Source: Actinoplanes siamensis (GTDB lineage: Bacteria; Actinomycetota; Actinomycetes; Mycobacteriales; Micromonosporaceae). Taken from it: 64,000 nucleotides of DNA. Below, piece by piece: positions 34,756 to 45,858 of this stretch (the stretch's first letter is position 1; each line of letters begins with the position of its first letter). The stretch covers positions 1 to 64,000 of the forward strand of contig NZ_BOMW01000046.1 in the NCBI RefSeq assembly GCF_016862395.1, given 5' to 3'. Both the position numbers and the translations under genes were made by a program. The notes below the pieces were generated by a model that did not search any database, had not been told where the DNA came from, and saw nothing but the letters and a program-made list of their open reading frames with translations.

Positions 34756-35004
34756 TCACTGCAGGTAGTTCTCCACCTCGCTGACGCTGTGCGTCTGCTC
34801 GGCGTCGGGGTCGTGCCCGATGTCGCGGGCCGCGCGGCGCCGGCGCAGGAGATCCCAGCACTGGTCCAGGGACTCCTCGAGTTCCTTGAGGCGGGCGTGC
34901 TCCTCGGCCGAGGAGATCTTGCCCTGGCTCAGCTGCTGGCGCAGCTGGTGCTCCTCCTCGACCAGCCGGTGGATGCGGCTCATCACGTTGTTGTCATCCG
35001 TCAT
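34756..35004 (-). CDS. DUF2630 family small coiled-coil protein
   Basis: An 82-residue protein. Most of it is a charged helical hairpin (MSRIHRLVEEEHQLRQQLSQG, then EHARLKELEESLDQCWDLLRRRRAARD), followed by an acidic tail. It matches DUF2630, an actinobacterial family of unknown role. Monocistronic, divergent from the next gene with 74 bases between starts. Confidence 0.85.
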   Translation of the reverse strand: MTDDNNVMSRIHRLVEEEHQLRQQLSQGKISSAEEHARLKELEESLDQCWDLLRRRRAARDIGHDPDAEQTHSVSEVENYLQ

Positions 35005-35078
35005 TCCCGAAGCCTATTCACCCGGGCTGGGAGCGTGGGGCATCCCGGTGTTCGATGTCGCACCCTACGGTGGGGGCC

Positions 35079-35462
35079 ATGACCGAACTTCCCGAGGAGT
35101 TGCAGCCGATCGTGCACGACGTGAACCGCTGCTCACCGGTGCGCGTGGTGGTGCGGGAGCCGCCGGTGCGGGATCGGTCCGGCAGCGCGTTGTGGGTGCG
35201 GGTGGCCGGGGCGTCCGGGGCGATCGGGTTCGTGCCGCAGCCCGGGGCGGCGCTTGTCGAGCGGACGTTCACACAGGCCGATCAGGTTCACGACTGGGTG
35301 CTGGAATGCCTGCCGGAGCTGGGTTTCCCGGCGGTCTGGCCGGAGTGCCCGGAACACCCGGGCACGCACCCGCTGGGGGTGGTCCTGCGGGACGGGGTCG
35401 TGGTGTGGGCGTGCCCGCGCTCGGGAACCGTCCACGCCCGAGTCGGCGGGCTGGGTGGCTGA
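35079..35462 (+). CDS. Conserved hypothetical protein with a CxxH/CxxC-like end
   Basis: A 127-residue protein that I cannot assign. The N-terminal half (VVREPPVRDRSGSALWVRVAG) is strand-rich. The C-terminal half has ECPEHPGTHPL and WACPRSG, a possible metal-binding pair. No signal peptide or membrane segment. The start is ATG 35079 (MTELPEELQPIV); an ATG 24 bases earlier is also in frame. It converges with aconitase across a strong terminator. Confidence 0.65.
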   Translation: MTELPEELQPIVHDVNRCSPVRVVVREPPVRDRSGSALWVRVAGASGAIGFVPQPGAALVERTFTQADQVHDWVLECLPELGFPAVWPECPEHPGTHPLGVVLRDGVVVWACPRSGTVHARVGGLGG

Positions 35463-35497
35463 ACGGGGCGCGGTGCGGGCCGGGTGGGAACGCGGAA

Positions 35498-35529
35498 CGC
35501 CCCGCCTCCCGGGCGGGAGGCGGGGCGTC
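35498..35529. terminator. Bidirectional terminator between the 35079 gene and acn
   Basis: A perfect 14-bp inverted repeat (acgccccgcctccc at 35498-35511, gggaggcggggcgt at 35516-35529) with a GGGC loop, midway between two convergent stop codons (35462 and 35541). Very stable. Likely ends both transcripts. Confidence 0.85.
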
Positions 35530-35540
35530 CGGGTGGGGCG

Positions 35541-38312
<2,772 letters not shown>

Positions 38313-38376
38313 CGTCATCTCCTTCACACCCAGCGACTGGAAGTCAAGTCTTTCGCACCGAAAGGGCGACCTTCGG

Positions 38377-38392
38377 GTTAGGTTTGCCTAAC
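38377..38392 (-). promoter_or_regulatory. Iron-box-like palindrome in the acn leader
   Basis: GTTAGG-TTTG-CCTAAC is a perfect 6+6 palindrome resembling the DtxR/IdeR/DmdR box (TTAGGTTAGGCTAACCTAA), matching 13 of 19 positions when aligned from TTAGGTT. It lies 65-80 bases upstream of the acn start and downstream of the presumed promoter, where a bound repressor would block elongation. Confidence 0.55.
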
Positions 38393-38412
38393 TCTCGGTT
38401 GTGCCGTACCCG

Positions 38413-38438
38413 GTAAACCGTACGTCCGTCTTGCTAGC
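38413..38438 (-). promoter_or_regulatory. Probable AcnR operator and promoter of acn
   Basis: The counterpart of the block upstream of acnR, 21 of 26 bases identical, in the same orientation. On the minus strand, TACGGT within it can serve as -10, with TTGCGA 18 bases upstream as -35, so a bound TetR protein would cover the core promoter. Confidence 0.65.
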
Positions 38439-38533
38439 CGTCGCAAGGCGGGGTCCTCCGCCGATCCTCCCAGCCGGCCGGGTGTCGCCGGGCCGGTGTT
38501 TGCGTTCGTCGATCCGTGGGCATCCGACTGCGC

Positions 38534-38923
38534 ATGGCTGCGCAGGCGGAACTGGATCAGCTCACGGAGTTCTTCGGCCGCTACAGCGCGGCGCTCACCA
38601 CCGGCGACGTCGCCGGGATCGCGGGGTGTCACGCGCTGCCCGGGATGGTGGTGGCCGACTCGTACAGCTTCACGTTCAGCTCCCCGGCAGCCGTGGCGCT
38701 CTCCTTCCTCGGCGCCGCTCCGACCTATCGGGATCAGCAGATCGTCGCGGCGCACGCGCAACTGCTCGACGTGCAGCGGCTCTCCGCCGCGCTGTCGCTG
38801 GTCGAGGTGGAGTGGGAATACCTGGACAGCACGGGTCACGCGGTGCCCGGCGAGCGCTACCGCTACCTGATCCGCACCGGCGCGGACGGGCCGCTGATCA
38901 CCACGGTGATCGCTTCCCGCTGA
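38534..38923 (+). CDS. NTF2-like/SnoaL-type protein
   Basis: A 129-residue protein with the alpha plus beta layout of NTF2-like proteins: a helical start (AELDQLTEFFGRYSAALTTGDVAGI), then strands ending in GERYRYLIRTGADGPLITTVIAS. No catalytic residues can be named. ATG 38534 is taken; GTG 38516 is in frame upstream. It lies divergently from acn and immediately before the pullulanase gene, possibly co-transcribed with it. Confidence 0.65.
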   Translation: MAAQAELDQLTEFFGRYSAALTTGDVAGIAGCHALPGMVVADSYSFTFSSPAAVALSFLGAAPTYRDQQIVAAHAQLLDVQRLSAALSLVEVEWEYLDSTGHAVPGERYRYLIRTGADGPLITTVIASR

Positions 38924-38927
38924 AATG

Positions 38928-38945
38928 GTCGCACCGCGGTGCGAC
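38928..38945. promoter_or_regulatory. Perfect 18-bp palindrome at the pullulanase start
   Basis: gtcgcaccgcggtgcgac equals its own reverse complement. It lies right after the NTF2-like stop and 9 bases before the GTG at 38955. This fits an operator for a dimeric repressor or, less likely, a short hairpin. If translation began at ATG 38925 it would be inside the coding sequence. Confidence 0.55.
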
Positions 38946-38954
38946 GATGTTGCG

Positions 38955-41900
38955 GTGTCCTGGCTGATCGTCCACTACCACCGGCCCGACGGGGACTACT
39001 CCGGGTGGTCGTTGCACGGCTGGGGAGACGTCGACGCCGGGCCCCGGCCCTTCGCGGGCGGATTCGCCTGGGTCCGCCTGGCGCCCGGCACGCGCGAGGT
39101 CAGTTTCGTGGTGCTCCACGAGTCCGGCGCCAAGGACGTCGACCTGGACCGGACCGTGGACGTCCGCGAGCACCCGGAGATCTGGCTGCGGTCCGGCGAC
39201 CGGCAGATCTACTTCTCCGGCGCGGGCGGGGAACCCGACCCCGGCTTCGCCGTGATCCACTACCGCCGCCCGGAAGGCGACTACGAAGGGTGGGGCCTGC
39301 ACTGCTGGGAGGGCGTGCCGCTTGCGGTCCGGACCCTCTGGCGTACGCCGTTGATGCCCGCCGCCTTCGACGACTTCGGAGCGGTGTTCCGCGTTCCCCT
39401 CCGGCCGGACGCCGTCGGACTGCGTTACGTCCTGCACCGCGGCGAGCAGAAGGACCTCCCCGACGACCAGCGTCTCGACCTGACCACGACCCGTGAGGTC
39501 TGGTTGCTCGCCGGGACGGTCGAACCGGTCCGCCCCGACCTGGGCACGCTCGGCCCCGAGCTGGACCCGGCCCGCGCCTTCGCGGTGTTCGCGGACCGCA
39601 CGACCATCGCGCTGCCCGAGTGGTTCGCCGCCCGCGCGGCCACCTTCACGCTGCTCGCCGAGTCCGCGGAGCTGCCGCTGACGGCCCGGCCGGGCGGGCT
39701 GTTCCAGGCGCAGAGCCGGCGGTTCCCGCACCTGCGGGCGTACCGGGCGTTCGCGCTCCGCGAACTAGCCGACGCCGAGCTCGGCTCGTTGCTGCGGGAC
39801 CGGCTGCTGGTCGAGGGCCGCGACCCGGCCGGCGAGGTGACCGCGCGGACCGCGGTGCAGATCGCCGGCGTGCTCGACGACCTCTACCCGGAGGCGGCCG
39901 ACGTCGACCTGGGCCTGGTCCTGCACGAGGAGCAGCCCCGGCTGGCGGTGTGGGCGCCGACCGCCCGCGGCGTCGGGCTGGAGTTGTTCCGGGAGCCGGA
40001 CGCGGAGCCGAAGGTGCTCCCGATGACCCGGGACGACCTCACCGGTGTGTGGTCGATTCCGGTCAAACGGAAGTGGCTGGGCCGCTACTACCGGTACCGG
40101 GTGGAGATCTGGCAGCCGGCCGCGCAACGCGTCGTCACGACCAGCGTGACCGATCCGTACTCGGTGTCGCTGGCGGCCGACTCCACCCACAGCCAGCTCG
40201 CCGACCTCGACGCCCCCGAGCTGATCCCGCCGGGCTGGGCCGAGCTGGAGAAACCGCAGGCGGTGCCGCCGGCCCGGATGCAGATCGCCGAGGTGTCGGT
40301 ACGGGACTTCTCGATCGCCGACGCGTCGGTGGCGCCCGAGGAGCGCGGGACGTTCCTGGCCTTCACCCACGCCGGCTCGGACGGGATGCGGCACCTGCGC
40401 TCACTCGCCGAGGCCGGGCTCAGCCACGTGCACCTGCTCCCGGTCAACGACTTCGCGACCGTCCCGGACCGCCGCGCCGACCAGGCCCAGCCCGCCTGCG
40501 ACCTGGCGTCCTTCCCGCCCGACTCGCCGGAGCAGCAGCGCGCGGTGATGGCGGTGGCCGACCGGGACGGCTACAACTGGGGGTACGACCCGTGGCACTG
40601 GACGACGCCGGAGGGCAGTTACGCCACCGACCCGGCCGGGACCGCCCGGGTGCTGCAACTGCGCAAAGCCGTGGCCTCCCTCAACGCGGTAGGTCTGCGC
40701 GTGGTGCTCGACGTGGTCTACAACCACACCATGGGCGACGGGCTCGACCGGTTCAGCGTGCTCGACCGGATCGTCCCGGGCTATTACCACCGGCTGCTCG
40801 CCGACGGCAGCACCGCGGAGTCGACCTGCTGCCCGAACACGGCGCCCGAGCACATGATGATGGGCAAGCTGGTCGTCGACTCGCTGGTGACCTGGGCACG
40901 GGCGTACAAGATCGACGGTTTCCGGTTCGATCTGATGGGGCACCACCCGCGCGCCAACATCCTTCAGGCGCGGCTCGCGCTCGACCACCGGGTCGATCAC
41001 GGACGGGAGATCTGCCTGTACGGCGAGGGGTGGAACTTCGGCGAGGTGGCGTACGACGCCCGGTTCGCCCAGGCCACCCAGGTCAACCTGGCCGGCACCG
41101 GGATCGGCACGTTCAACGACCGGCTGCGTGACGCGGCGCGTGGCGGCGGCGCCTTCGGCGACGACCCGGGCGTGCCCGGGTTCGCCACCGGGCTCGGCTC
41201 CCGCACCCCCGGATTCGTGCACGACCGGATCAAGGTGGGACTCGCCGGCGGGCTGGCGACGTACCGCTTCGTCAACCACGACGGGGTGGAGCGCAGCGGG
41301 GCCCAGGTCGACTACAACGGCGCCCCGTGCGGATACGCGGCGTCGCCCGGGGAGACGATCAACTACGTCGACGCGCACGACAACGAGATCCTGTACGACG
41401 CGATGGCGTTCAAACTGCCGGTGCGGATCCGGCCGGCGGACCGGGCGCGGATGCAGGTGCTCGCGCTGGCGCTGGTGGTGCTCGGGCAGGGCGCCGGGTT
41501 CGTCGCGCTCGGCAGCGAGCGGCTGCGGTCCAAGTCGCTGGACCGGAACTCGTTCAACTCGGGGGACTGGTTCAACCAGATCCGCTGGGACCCCGGTCAC
41601 GGCAACGGGTTCGGAGCCGGCCTGCCGCCGTTTGCCGACAACGGCGACAAATGGGACTTCGCCCGGCCGTTGCTGGCCGAACCGGCCCTGGTCCCCGGCG
41701 CCGAAGTGATCAACATGGCCGCTGAGCGCTACCGGGAGCTGCTCCGGATCCGGCGGTCGTCGCCGGTGTTCGGGCTGCCCGCGGCGGAGGAGGTGGAGCG
41801 GCGGCTGACGTTCCCGCTGGGCGGGCCCGGCGAGACGCCCGGCGTGATCGTGATGTGCCTCGACGGATCCGGGCTGGACGAGCGGTGGCGGCAGATCGTG

Positions 41901-42089
41901 GTGGTCTTCAACGCGACCGACGAGCCGACCTGTCAGGTGGTGCCGGGGGAGGGCCCGCTGCGGCTGCACCCGGAGCTGACCACGTCTGCCGATCCGCTGC
42001 TGCGCGGCGCGTCCGCGGTGACCAGGCCGGACGTCGTCGAGCTGACCGTTCCGGCCCGTCAGGCCGCGGTGTTCGTGGCCGACCTCTGA
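38955..42089 (+). CDS. pulA: Pullulanase-type alpha-1,6-glucosidase
   Basis: A debranching enzyme of about 1044 residues that hydrolyses alpha-1,6 links in pullulan, starch or glycogen dextrins. Two N-terminal CBM41-like domains (IVHYHRPDGDYSGWSLHGWG and VIHYRRPEGDYEGWGLHCWE) come first, then a CBM48-like domain, a GH13 barrel and a C-terminal beta domain. GH13 motifs are intact: DVVYNH, DGFRFDLMGHH (nucleophile Asp), YGEGWNFGE (acid Glu) and VDAHDNEILYDA. There is no signal peptide, so it should be cytosolic. GTG 38955 is the likely start; ATG 38925 is in frame. Confidence 0.93.
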   Translation: MSWLIVHYHRPDGDYSGWSLHGWGDVDAGPRPFAGGFAWVRLAPGTREVSFVVLHESGAKDVDLDRTVDVREHPEIWLRSGDRQIYFSGAGGEPDPGFAVIHYRRPEGDYEGWGLHCWEGVPLAVRTLWRTPLMPAAFDDFGAVFRVPLRPDAVGLRYVLHRGEQKDLPDDQRLDLTTTREVWLLAGTVEPVRPDLGTLGPELDPARAFAVFADRTTIALPEWFAARAATFTLLAESAELPLTARPGGLFQAQSRRFPHLRAYRAFALRELADAELGSLLRDRLLVEGRDPAGEVTARTAVQIAGVLDDLYPEAADVDLGLVLHEEQPRLAVWAPTARGVGLELFREPDAEPKVLPMTRDDLTGVWSIPVKRKWLGRYYRYRVEIWQPAAQRVVTTSVTDPYSVSLAADSTHSQLADLDAPELIPPGWAELEKPQAVPPARMQIAEVSVRDFSIADASVAPEERGTFLAFTHAGSDGMRHLRSLAEAGLSHVHLLPVNDFATVPDRRADQAQPACDLASFPPDSPEQQRAVMAVADRDGYNWGYDPWHWTTPEGSYATDPAGTARVLQLRKAVASLNAVGLRVVLDVVYNHTMGDGLDRFSVLDRIVPGYYHRLLADGSTAESTCCPNTAPEHMMMGKLVVDSLVTWARAYKIDGFRFDLMGHHPRANILQARLALDHRVDHGREICLYGEGWNFGEVAYDARFAQATQVNLAGTGIGTFNDRLRDAARGGGAFGDDPGVPGFATGLGSRTPGFVHDRIKVGLAGGLATYRFVNHDGVERSGAQVDYNGAPCGYAASPGETINYVDAHDNEILYDAMAFKLPVRIRPADRARMQVLALALVVLGQGAGFVALGSERLRSKSLDRNSFNSGDWFNQIRWDPGHGNGFGAGLPPFADNGDKWDFARPLLAEPALVPGAEVINMAAERYRELLRIRRSSPVFGLPAAEEVERRLTFPLGGPGETPGVIVMCLDGSGLDERWRQIVVVFNATDEPTCQVVPGEGPLRLHPELTTSADPLLRGASAVTRPDVVELTVPARQAAVFVADL

Positions 42090-42165
42090 TCGGCATACGT
42101 GCATGGCTGCGCTAGATTGCGCCGCGTGGCGCGCCGGCGGTCGGCGGGCTCGAGTGGAGGTCGTC

Positions 42166-42660
42166 GTGCGGTTCGCGGGTGCCCTGGGTGCGTTGGCCCT
42201 CACCGGTGTGGTGGCCGGGTGCACCTCCTCGCCCTCGCCGTCACCCGCGCCGGTGTCGCCGTCCGCGGTGCCGGCCTCGGCGGCGCCGGCCTGGACCGAG
42301 CCGGCGTCCTACTCGTTCCTGCTGACCCGTGGGTGTGACGAGGCCGCGCCGCTCGCGAGGTACCAGGCGACCGTGCGGGACGGGCGGATGACGACGTCCG
42401 CGCGGGTGGGTGGGGCGGCGTCGCCGGGGCCGTCGGCGGACGTCGATCTCGGGCCGGTCACCGGGGACGAGGGTGAGGAGATCGAGGTGCCGACGCTGGG
42501 TGAGCTGGTGGACATGGCACAGACCGCCGCCGACGACGGGGGTCGGGTGTCTACCGTCCACGACACCGCTGACGGGCATCCGGTCCGGGTGGTCGTCAAC
42601 GTCTCCGGCGCGGCGGACGGGGACGAGTGCTGGATCGTCTCCGACTACCACGTCGGATGA
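42166..42660 (+). CDS. Putative lipoprotein of unknown function
   Basis: A 164-residue protein. The first 20 residues form a lipoprotein signal ending in VVAGC, with the lipidated cysteine followed by a Ser/Pro/Ala-rich linker (TSSPSPSPAP). The mature domain holds two further cysteines (RGCDEA and DECWIV) that may form a disulfide. Function unknown. GTG 42166 follows GGAGG at 42156 and gives the proper signal; the frame is open 21 codons upstream. Confidence 0.75.
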   Translation: MRFAGALGALALTGVVAGCTSSPSPSPAPVSPSAVPASAAPAWTEPASYSFLLTRGCDEAAPLARYQATVRDGRMTTSARVGGAASPGPSADVDLGPVTGDEGEEIEVPTLGELVDMAQTAADDGGRVSTVHDTADGHPVRVVVNVSGAADGDECWIVSDYHVG

Positions 42661-42731
42661 CCTTCCCGTCGGGTCACGACGCCCGGTGATCTGTCCTGTC
42701 GGCCGCAGCGCCGGACGATCTCGCGGTTCGG

Positions 42732-43196
42732 CTACAGCGCGGGGTTGTCCAGGAAAGCCGCCAGGAGGAACTCGGCGCCTGACCCGAACGCGGCGGCCAG
42801 CGCATACCCGACAGCCGCGTCGACCGGCTCCGGGCTGCCGTGCCACTCCGGGTTCGTCCCGGTGAAGTCGCCGACGCGGAAACCGTCGCGGGTCAGCCGA
42901 CTGCTCTCCGACGTCTTGGGGCGGTACACGTACTGCCGGCCGTCGTGCTCCACCACCACCCGGTACGACCGGCGGGACCACCGCCCGGCGCCCGGCCGCA
43001 GGATGACCGGGACGTCGTCGACCATCATCCGCAGGTGCTCGCGGTCCCGCGTGCCGATCGGGATGTGCCGGTGCAGCTTCGGGTCACGGATGCGCTCGAC
43101 GACAGCGGTGGCCCGGCCGGACTCGGCACGCACCTCGACGGCGACCCGCCCCTCGGACTGCTCGACATCGGCGATCAAGGGGCGGGCGTCCGTCAC
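42732..43196 (-). CDS. Conserved hypothetical protein
   Basis: A 154-residue protein that I cannot assign. It is strand-rich and basic in the middle (WSRRSYRVVVEHDGRQYVYRPKTSESSRLTRDG), with an alanine-rich C-terminal helix (AAVGYALAAAFGSGAEFLLAAFL). The N-terminus MTDARPLIADVEQ shows no signal peptide. It lies convergent to the lipoprotein and just downstream of a tandem-repeat tract. Confidence 0.6.
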   Translation of the reverse strand: MTDARPLIADVEQSEGRVAVEVRAESGRATAVVERIRDPKLHRHIPIGTRDREHLRMMVDDVPVILRPGAGRWSRRSYRVVVEHDGRQYVYRPKTSESSRLTRDGFRVGDFTGTNPEWHGSPEPVDAAVGYALAAAFGSGAEFLLAAFLDNPAL

Positions 43197-43260
43197 ATCT
43201 GCTCCCGGTGCTCGGATCAGCGGAATCCGTCAATCCTCGCACCGGGCCGCAACACGTCCC

Positions 43261-43380
43261 GGCGGGCGCGGCCCGGCCTCGCGCTGGGCCGCGAACACGT
43301 GACGGCGGGCGCGGCCCGGCCTCGCGCTGGGCCGCGAACACGTCACGGCAGGCGCGGCCCGGCCTCGCGCTGGGCCGCGA
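43261..43380. repeat. 43-bp tandem repeat covering the 3' end of the aminopeptidase gene
   Basis: Copies at 43261-43303 and 43304-43346 are nearly identical; a third, partial one (43347-43380) forms the last codons of the aminopeptidase gene. A decayed fragment (gggccgcaacacgt) precedes at about 43245-43258. The unit is not a multiple of three. The copies outside the gene look like duplications of its 3' end. Confidence 0.85.
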
Positions 43381-44812
43381 GCCACGTCTCCACGTCGCTC
43401 GACGACCGGGGCAGCCCGTCCGACAGGTTCCGGCAGCCGTCCGCCGTGACCAGCACGTCGTCCTCGATCCGGATGCCGATGCCGCGCAGCTCCTCGGGCA
43501 CCAACTCGTCCTCCGGCTGGAAGTACAGCCCCGGCTCCACCGTCAGCACGTAGCCCTCGCCCAGCGGCCCCTCCCGGTACGTCTCGTTCCGCGCGTGCGC
43601 GCAGTCGTGCACGTCGATGCCGAGCATGTGACCGAAACCGTGCAGGGTCCACCGGCGGTACACCGTGCTGTCCTCGGCCATCGCCTGGTCCACGCTGACC
43701 GGCAGCAGGCCCAGGTCGTCGAGCCCCTCGGCGAGCACCCGCATGCACGTCCGGTGCACGTCCTTGAAGAGCACGCCGGGCCGGATCGCGTCCATCCCGG
43801 CCTGCTGCGAGGCGTGGACGATGTCGTACACCTGGCGCTGCAGCGGTGTGAACGTGCCGGACACCGGCACCGTGCGGGTCACGTCGGCGGTGTAGAGGTT
43901 GTGCCCCTCCACGCCCATGTCCATCAGCAACAGCTCACCGGGTTTGGTCACCCCGGTGTTGCGCACCCAGTGCAGGATGGTCGCGTGCGCGCCGGCGCCG
44001 ACGATCGACCCGTACCCGATGTCGTTGCCGTCGTGCCGCGCCCGCAGCGCGAAAACGCCCTCCAGCAGGCGCTCCTTCACCCCGCGGTCGGCCGGCAGGA
44101 CCCGGGCCACGTCCTCGAAGCCGAGCACCGTGGCGTCGATAGCGGCCTGCAGCTGGGCGATCTCCCACTCGTCCTTGACCAGCTTCAGCTCGGAGATCAC
44201 CCAGGCCAGCTCACGGTCGCGCGGCCTGTCCCGGTCGGGCTCGTAGGCGAGCACCGCGCGGTCCACGTTCGGGTCCAGCCCGCGCAGCACCCGGGTGCGG
44301 CCGGGCGCCGAGTGCGCCAGAGCCGGCCCGAGCAGGCCCAGCGAGGCGGTCTCCAGCCCCAGCTCCGTCGACTTCTCGGTCAGCGTGTGCGTGCGGCCGA
44401 TCCAGAGCTCGCCGTTGCGGTCGCGGAAGAACCTGTCGGTCTCCTTGGAGTTGCGCTCCCGGGTGTAGAGCACCGCGTCGTGCCCGGACGCGTTCGGCCG
44501 CAGCACCAGCACGCTGTCCGGGTCGCGGTCGCCGGTCAGGTAGAAGAAGTCGCTGCCGGGGCGGAACGGGTAGTCGGTGTCGTTGGCCCGCACCTTCTCG
44601 TTCCCGCTCGGGATGATCAGGGTCTCCCCGGGGAACGCCTCGGAGAGCGCGGCCCGGCGCTTCGCGTAGTTCGGCGCCTCGCTCAGGGGCGCGACCGCGA
44701 TCGGATCCTCGCGCCACCCGGTGCGCATGAACTGCAGGAACGCCTCCGGAAAGGCGGGGTCGTGGGACTCCGTCCGGGCTGCGGGCTGCGCGCCGCCGTC
44801 CTTCTGCGCCAT
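43343..44812 (-). CDS. pepP: Xaa-Pro aminopeptidase (M24B)
   Basis: A 489-residue metalloprotease that removes the N-terminal residue before proline. It has an N-terminal AMP_N domain (YAKRRAALSEAFPGETLIIPSG), then a pita-bread catalytic domain. Dinuclear metal ligands are visible: LLMDMGVEGHNLYTADVTRT (two Asp), GFGHMLGIDVHD (His), VLTVEPGLYF (Glu) and GIRIEDDVLVT (Glu). The last 11 residues (AAQREAGPRLP) are encoded by the third copy of the 43-bp repeat. ATG 44812. Confidence 0.93.
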   Translation of the reverse strand: MAQKDGGAQPAARTESHDPAFPEAFLQFMRTGWREDPIAVAPLSEAPNYAKRRAALSEAFPGETLIIPSGNEKVRANDTDYPFRPGSDFFYLTGDRDPDSVLVLRPNASGHDAVLYTRERNSKETDRFFRDRNGELWIGRTHTLTEKSTELGLETASLGLLGPALAHSAPGRTRVLRGLDPNVDRAVLAYEPDRDRPRDRELAWVISELKLVKDEWEIAQLQAAIDATVLGFEDVARVLPADRGVKERLLEGVFALRARHDGNDIGYGSIVGAGAHATILHWVRNTGVTKPGELLLMDMGVEGHNLYTADVTRTVPVSGTFTPLQRQVYDIVHASQQAGMDAIRPGVLFKDVHRTCMRVLAEGLDDLGLLPVSVDQAMAEDSTVYRRWTLHGFGHMLGIDVHDCAHARNETYREGPLGEGYVLTVEPGLYFQPEDELVPEELRGIGIRIEDDVLVTADGCRNLSDGLPRSSSDVETWLAAQREAGPRLP

Positions 44813-44954
44813 CGTGGGGTGCCTCCGTTCTCAGCTGTAACCTGACGTTACCGCCTGCCCCCGACGAAAAGCAGCGCCCGGTGGCCGGCCCGACACCGGC
44901 CCGCCGCGCCGGCGAGCCCCCGAAGACCTCCGCTCCCGGACGAGGCCTCCGGAA

Positions 44955-44980
44955 GCCGGCCGCAGACGTGTGCGGCCGGC
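44955..44980 (-). terminator. Terminator of the Cu/Zn SOD-like gene
   Basis: A perfect 10-bp inverted repeat (gccggccgca at 44955-44964, tgcggccggc at 44971-44980), 86 bases beyond the SOD-like stop on the minus strand. The loop is 6 bases. The tail is not T-rich. Confidence 0.55.
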
Positions 44981-45065
44981 CGTGACGGGTGTGCCCGGCC
45001 CCTGGGGGCCTCTCAGCGCCAGCCGGTCCCGGGGGAGCCCCGCGGGCCGCGCCGGAACAGGTGGG

Positions 45066-45707
45066 TCAGCGGCCGCTCCCGTAGCCGAACGGCAGGTTGA
45101 GGCAGCCCACCCGGTCCCCGGCGGTTCCGGCCACCCCCGGACCGGTCCTGGTCGTCTGCGCGTGCAGGATCAGCGACTTCGGCGGCTGGTCGTCCGGGAA
45201 CATCCAGTGCTGCTCCCGGCTGACCGTCGCGGCCCCGCGGGCGTTGGTGGTGAAGTCCAGCCAGATCTCGTTCGCCGGATTGGCGTACGCCGGGTCCGCG
45301 GACGGCTTCGCCTTGGTCGCGGCCGGGTCGTGCCGGTGCTGGAAGTGCGGCCCGGCGGCCTTCGGGTCCGGTCCGCACTCGGCGACGTGTACGTGGGCGC
45401 CGTAGGCCCGCCTCGGCACCAGCCCGGTGACCTCCAGCCGGATCCACAGGTTCTGCCCGGTCGAGCTGAACTCGACACGCGCGGTGGCGCCCAGGGGAAC
45501 CACCCTGGTGTCGTAGGTCACCGCCTGCACGCCGCGTCGCCATTTCTGGAAGACCGCGGGCCTGGGCGCGGGCGACGCCCCGGTGCCGGCCGGGACCCGG
45601 CCGGGGGTGGGGGCGGGCGCGGCCGGCTGGGCGAGAGCGGGCTGCGTGGCGAGACAGGCGCCGGCCAGGACGGCCGGGAGGGTGAGAAGAATGCGGCTAC
45701 TGAACAT
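45066..45707 (-). CDS. Secreted Cu/Zn superoxide dismutase-like protein
   Basis: A 213-residue exported protein. A signal peptide (MFSSRILLTLPAVLAGACLA) ends near residue 26 and is followed by a Pro/Ala-rich linker. The SOD domain keeps likely metal ligands: GAHVHVAECG (HxH), AGPHFQHRHDP (bridging and zinc His), an Asp in EIWLDF and SLILHAQ (last Cu His). The electrostatic loop is unusual, so activity is not certain. Two cysteines (AECGPD and VGCLNL) could form the intrasubunit disulfide. Alone between pepP and the sugar kinase. Confidence 0.82.
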   Translation of the reverse strand: MFSSRILLTLPAVLAGACLATQPALAQPAAPAPTPGRVPAGTGASPAPRPAVFQKWRRGVQAVTYDTRVVPLGATARVEFSSTGQNLWIRLEVTGLVPRRAYGAHVHVAECGPDPKAAGPHFQHRHDPAATKAKPSADPAYANPANEIWLDFTTNARGAATVSREQHWMFPDDQPPKSLILHAQTTRTGPGVAGTAGDRVGCLNLPFGYGSGR

Positions 45708-45858
45708 GCCCCAATTCTCTCAAAAGAGGATTTATCCGGTGGTGGAACCACAGGCTGGATTTCCGTGTCATGACACGCGAGGCTGAGACCCCGCGACGCG
45801 AGGCCCCGCTTCGACGCGGGCGGCGCGCGAAGATGGACGGGAACGCGAGGGGAGCGGC

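Noticed and set aside
43208..44845. 545-codon plus-strand frame antisense to pepP
   Set aside because: Val/Gln/His/Arg-rich composition typical of antisense frames; pepP on the other strand has full catalytic motifs.
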